A stretch of 32,800 bases of DNA, taken from the NCBI GenBank assembly GCA_017447865.1, contig JAFSMO010000101.1:1-32800 (forward strand), written 5' to 3'. Origin of the DNA: Thermoguttaceae bacterium. GTDB lineage: Bacteria; Planctomycetota; Planctomycetia; Pirellulales; Thermoguttaceae. Positions 29,735-32,800 of the stretch are shown piece by piece. The notes under the pieces were generated by a model. It ran no database searches. It had not been told where the DNA came from and saw nothing but the letters and a program-made list of their open reading frames with translations. How positions within the stretch are numbered: position 1 is the first letter of the stretch; each line of letters begins with the position of its first letter. The translations under genes were made by a program, and so were the position numbers.

Positions 29735-31756
29735 ATGAAAAACTTCCTTCCTGCTTTCCTTTTTCTCCTGGTTTTCTGCGTTCCGGCTTTTGCCCAGACG
29801 CGCGTTTTGAGTGACTTCCAGCCCGGCGGTCTTGCGTGGGTCCGCGACTCGGGCCTTCCCATGAGCTACGTCCCGGAAGGGCTTCGCGCGTCCGTTTCGT
29901 CCTCCGACACTCAGGGCCTGGCCCGCCTGAATATCGACGCGGCCTGCAAACTCGACCTGAGCCGCGAAAACCAGTTTCGGCTGGAAACCTCCGTCACGAA
30001 CACCGGCGCGTTTTCCGACGTCACGCTCTACTTCCACAGCGGAAAAGGCTGGTTCGGCTGCAGGATCTCCGCTCCCGGAAAGGACGGCGTGGTCAAATTC
30101 ACCAAAGGCGATTTCAAGCCCGAAGACGACCCGGGGACCTGGGACCAGATCGACGGGATCCGGATCTCCTTCTGGCGGCTCGGAAAGGCTGATTCCCAGG
30201 TCGTGTTCCACTCGCTGAAGTGCGTCAAGGAGCCGATCCTTTTCGCCTCGGTCAAGACCCCGGACGGAACGGAGCTTTGGCTCGGCAGAAATAACACGGA
30301 GATCATTCAGAGAAAATTCGCCGAGCTGAATCTCGGATCGGAGCGGGCCGCGCTGGCGTACGATGCGACGGAGGCCGAGTGGCTTGAGATCCTGAAAAAT
30401 CATCAGGCGTGCATCGTGAACTTCACCAAATTCCTGAAACCCGAAACGCGGGAATTCCTCGAAAAATGGTCGCGCGAAAACGGGAAGCCGGTCTTCTTCA
30501 TCGAGAGCGACCTGCGCGAAGAACCCGTGGAAATGGGGGTTTTGATGGAAAATCTGGCGGGTTCTGCGCCGCTGCGCGAGACGATCGAAACACAGTCGCT
30601 CGTGCGTATGGAATCCGCTCTGGGCGAAGAAGTCCCCGAAGCGGCTCAGCTCAAAGCGCAGGCGCAGGCGATTTTCAAAACCCAGGGCGTAAAGGCCGGC
30701 TTTGAATTCTGCGAGCAAAAGCACGCAGAAAACCTGAAAAAAGCCTCAGTCGGCCTCGAAATCGCCGACTCGTTCGAGTTCCGCGGCTGGTGGAATCACA
30801 ATGGGTTGGGCGCGTACCCCGGCGACTGGGCCCGCACCGCCCGGGAACTGAAAGCGGCCGGTTTCAACGCCGTCGTTCCGAACATGCTCTGGGTCGGCGA
30901 AGCCCTTTTCCCGAGCCAGTACGCCCCGGTGAGCGAAAACTACAAAAAGTACGGCGACCAGCTCGCCCAGTGTCTCGAAGCGTGCCACGCCCAGGGGATC
31001 CAGGTGCACATCTGGCGAGTATGCTTCCGTGGGAACTGGCACATCTTGCCCGAGAATCATGCCAAAATCGTGAAATCCTGCCGGTTTCAAAGAGGCCCGA
31101 AAGGGGAAGTGGTCGAATGGCTCTGCCCGTCCGACCCCGATAATATCGCTCTGGAAGTGAACACGATGCTCGAAATGGCCGACAAATACCCGATCGACGG
31201 CGTGCATTTCGATTACATCCGGTACGACGGCGTGAATGGCTGCTTCTGCGACGGCTGCCGCGAGCGGTTTGAAAAGTCCCTCGGGCACAAAGTCGAAAAC
31301 TGGCCGAAGGACGTGATGCAGGACGGAAAACTTTGGGCCGAATATTCCGCCTGGCGCGCGGGCCTGATCACGCACATCGTGAAGACCGTCCATGACGAGA
31401 TGAAAGTCCGCCACCCGAACGTAAAAATTTCCGCCGCGGTCTTCAACACTTACCCGCACTGCAAGGAAGTGTACGGTCAGGACTGGGTGAAATGGGCAAA
31501 CGAAGGCTTCGTCGATTTCCTCTGCCCGATGAACTACACGCAGAAGACCGGAACGTTTGAAAACATGACGCGGAGTCAGCAGGCGCTCGTCCGCCCGGAT
31601 TTCCCGCTTTACTTCGGGATCGGCGAGTACAAACTGACTGCCGACGGAACGCTGGAGCAGGTGAAGGCCGCGAAGAAACTCGGCGCGAAAGGCTTCACGA
31701 TCTACAATCTGGAAGGTCCGGCCGCGAAGAAGATTTTGCCGCCGCTGACCAAGTGA
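29735..31756 (+). CDS. Secreted GHL10-family (DUF187) glycosyl hydrolase-like protein
   Basis: An exported protein of 673 residues; signal peptide MKNFLPAFLFLLVFCVPAFA. I start at ATG 29735 with AAAGGA 9 nt before. Residues about 25-165 are a beta-sandwich, binding-module-like domain (FRLETSVTNTGAFSDVTLYF). About 165-330 is an alpha/beta domain (IVNFTKFLKPETREFLEKW). From about 345 comes a TIM barrel of the GHL10 type: FRGWWNHNGLGAYPGDWARTA, GFNAVVPNMLWVGEALFPS, IQVHIWRVCF, EWLCPSDPDN, IDGVHFDYIRYDG with the D-x-I-R-Y block, VKISAAVF, FVDFLCPMNYT. Such proteins cut or bind peptidoglycan-related or complex glycans; the substrate is unknown. The cysteine pair CFCDGC after the RYDG block is typical of a subgroup. 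Confidence 0.87.
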   Translation: MKNFLPAFLFLLVFCVPAFAQTRVLSDFQPGGLAWVRDSGLPMSYVPEGLRASVSSSDTQGLARLNIDAACKLDLSRENQFRLETSVTNTGAFSDVTLYFHSGKGWFGCRISAPGKDGVVKFTKGDFKPEDDPGTWDQIDGIRISFWRLGKADSQVVFHSLKCVKEPILFASVKTPDGTELWLGRNNTEIIQRKFAELNLGSERAALAYDATEAEWLEILKNHQACIVNFTKFLKPETREFLEKWSRENGKPVFFIESDLREEPVEMGVLMENLAGSAPLRETIETQSLVRMESALGEEVPEAAQLKAQAQAIFKTQGVKAGFEFCEQKHAENLKKASVGLEIADSFEFRGWWNHNGLGAYPGDWARTARELKAAGFNAVVPNMLWVGEALFPSQYAPVSENYKKYGDQLAQCLEACHAQGIQVHIWRVCFRGNWHILPENHAKIVKSCRFQRGPKGEVVEWLCPSDPDNIALEVNTMLEMADKYPIDGVHFDYIRYDGVNGCFCDGCRERFEKSLGHKVENWPKDVMQDGKLWAEYSAWRAGLITHIVKTVHDEMKVRHPNVKISAAVFNTYPHCKEVYGQDWVKWANEGFVDFLCPMNYTQKTGTFENMTRSQQALVRPDFPLYFGIGEYKLTADGTLEQVKAAKKLGAKGFTIYNLEGPAAKKILPPLTK

Positions 31757-31796
31757 CGGCGATTCGGAAAACCACCCCCTTCCAAGGAGTTTCCAA

Positions 31797-32627
31797 ATGA
31801 AACGTTTTTTGCTTTTGCTGCTTTTCGTCCTCGGTTGCACGCCCCCAGCGGCTGAGGAACAAAAAGTGGATGAAGCGGTGAATGAGGAAGTCGTTTCGAC
31901 GCTTCCTGATTCGCCGCAGACGGGAGACCGTGCGGTCCTGAAAGTGGCCGGCGTGGAATTCGCGTTCCGTTGGTGTCCGCCGGGCGAGTTCATGATGGGA
32001 AGCCCACCGGGTGAACTGTGGCAAGGGGTTGACGAGACCCAGCACAAAATAAAACTGACCAGGGGCTTCTGGCTTTTGGAAACAGAAGTCACGCAGGCGA
32101 TGTGGCAGGCCGTGATGGGTAATAATCCGAGCAAATACAAAGGCGAACAAAATCCGGTTGAAAACGTAAGCTGGAACGTCAGTCAGGAATTTTGCCAGAA
32201 GTTGAGTCAGAAGCTGGGCCTGCAAGTCCGGCTTCCGACCGAGGCTCAGTGGGAGTACGCCTGCCGTGCGGGCACAACGGGACCTTATGCGGGGCCTCTT
32301 GACTCCTTGGCGTGGTACGATGAACATTTACGAGCAGGCTCAACCCATCCCGTAGCTCAAAAACAGGCGAACGCGTGGGGTCTGTACGATATGCACGGGA
32401 ACGTCTGGGAGTGGTGCTCCGACTACTGGGGCGACAAATTTTACGTTGATTCACCAAGGAGTGACCCTGAAAATACTACCCACGACACGTCCCGGATTTT
32501 TCGAGGGGGGTGCTGGTACATGAATGCCGGAGGCTGCCGATCGGCAGAACGCGGTGGAGCTAACCCCCACGACCGGAGCGCCGGAGTGGGTTTTCGGGTC
32601 CTTTTAGTTCCCGGTCCAGAAAACTAG
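31797..32627 (+). CDS. SUMF1/formylglycine-generating-enzyme-like lipoprotein
   Basis: This 276-residue protein has a lipobox at VLGC (C14), so it is probably membrane-anchored at its lipid-modified cysteine. From about 50 on it is a full FGE-sulfatase fold: FRWCPPGEFMMGSP, FWLLETEVTQAMWQAVMG, NPVENVSWNVSQEFC, RLPTEAQWEYACRAGTTGPY, NAWGLYDMHGNVWEWCSDYW, RIFRGGCWYMNAGGCRSAER, GVGFRVLL. The two copper-binding cysteines of true formylglycine-generating enzyme are not in the known arrangement, and no sulfatase gene is near, so a binding or scaffold role is more likely, as for most planctomycete members. AAGGAG lies 9 nt before ATG 31797, 40 nt after the GHL10 stop. Confidence 0.92.
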   Translation: MKRFLLLLLFVLGCTPPAAEEQKVDEAVNEEVVSTLPDSPQTGDRAVLKVAGVEFAFRWCPPGEFMMGSPPGELWQGVDETQHKIKLTRGFWLLETEVTQAMWQAVMGNNPSKYKGEQNPVENVSWNVSQEFCQKLSQKLGLQVRLPTEAQWEYACRAGTTGPYAGPLDSLAWYDEHLRAGSTHPVAQKQANAWGLYDMHGNVWEWCSDYWGDKFYVDSPRSDPENTTHDTSRIFRGGCWYMNAGGCRSAERGGANPHDRSAGVGFRVLLVPGPEN

Positions 32628-32678
32628 CCCTTACGGGGACGACGCCCCCAGCTTCGTCCTTAATTCATAATTGGTCAG

Positions 32679-32745
32679 GTGCAAGCATAAAGCCCCCACC
32701 TAAGCGCAAAATTTTTGTCATCGAGTGGGGACTTTATGCTTGCAC
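32679..32745. repeat. 21-bp inverted repeat with 25-nt loop
   Basis: The left arm 32679-32699 begins GTGCAAGCATAAAG; the right arm 32725-32745 ends CTTTATGCTTGCAC. The arms pair at 20 of 21 positions. The loop (CTAAGCGCAAAA...TCATCGA) is AT-rich. It may be the terminator of the SUMF1-like gene, a small palindromic mobile element, or the end of an insertion sequence that continues past the window. The rest of 32628-32800 shows no gene. Confidence 0.7.
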
Positions 32746-32800
32746 TTGATGAACGTTTTGAAAATTAAATGTTAATCGGTTTGTGGCCTGAAAATCCTTG

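Noticed and set aside
31797..32627. True formylglycine-generating enzyme
   Set aside because: The fold fits, but the catalytic cysteine arrangement does not, it has a lipobox, and no sulfatase is nearby.

Overview
The window looks like chromosomal DNA of a GC-rich, probably host-associated member of the Planctomycetota (PVC superphylum). This is inferred from gene style: many secreted glycan-active proteins with signal peptides, a membrane-anchored leucine-rich-repeat protein, a Ser/Thr-kinase-fold protein, a Tat-type Gfo/Idh oxidoreductase, a formylglycine-enzyme-like lipoprotein, and a beta-strand-repeat (autotransporter-like) extension. No 16S gene or marker set is present, so the placement is tentative.

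Layout. (1) 1-5.2 kb is a decayed, horizontally acquired zone. A serine acetyltransferase fragment is joined head-on to a ThiF fragment through a 12-nt stretch that fits both genes. A type I restriction-modification locus then follows in ruins: the hsdM start is fused in frame to the hsdS end and carries a stop codon; an intact membrane-anchored ORF follows; hsdR has frameshifts and has lost its nuclease domain. The zone ends at a tRNA-Val(CAC) gene with its own promoter and terminator. (2) 5.4-9.6 kb is a single 1393-residue secreted GH2-family protein with a duplicated C-terminal module. (3) 9.6-10.7 kb is an AT-rich island with a DUF3644/HEPN-type gene and, convergent to it, a candidate small structured RNA with a good promoter. 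(4) 10.8-14.0 kb holds two tandem secreted glycerophosphodiester phosphodiesterase paralogues, one with a beta-strand-repeat extension; a remnant of that extension lies between them. (5) 14.0-17.9 kb has an apparent minus-strand set of predicted pseudokinase, accA and LRR membrane protein, divergent from proC. (6) 18-32.6 kb is dominated by secreted carbohydrate-active and sugar-catabolic genes: sialate O-acetylesterase-like, Gfo/Idh, amidohydrolase, a large unrecognised secreted protein, SDR, heparinase II/III-like, N-acetylneuraminate lyase/DHDPS-like, Na+/solute symporter, GHL10 hydrolase and a SUMF1-type lipoprotein. Together they suggest breakdown of an acetylated, acidic host or plant glycan, import of the product, and its aldol cleavage. 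That pathway is inference.

The most unusual signal is intergenic. Six loci carry tandem heptamers that fit one loose frame (roughly G/A-T-T/G-N-N-N-A). At three of them (17906-18032, 20887-21012, 22023-22141) the heptamers form two inverted arms around a conserved 61-63 nt core. Each such element lies just upstream of a gene and is co-oriented with it; two of them start only 6-7 nt after the preceding stop codon. Between loci the arm sequence differs, yet left and right arms stay complementary. This looks like a family of hairpin elements, mobile or regulatory or both, that the protein annotation does not explain.
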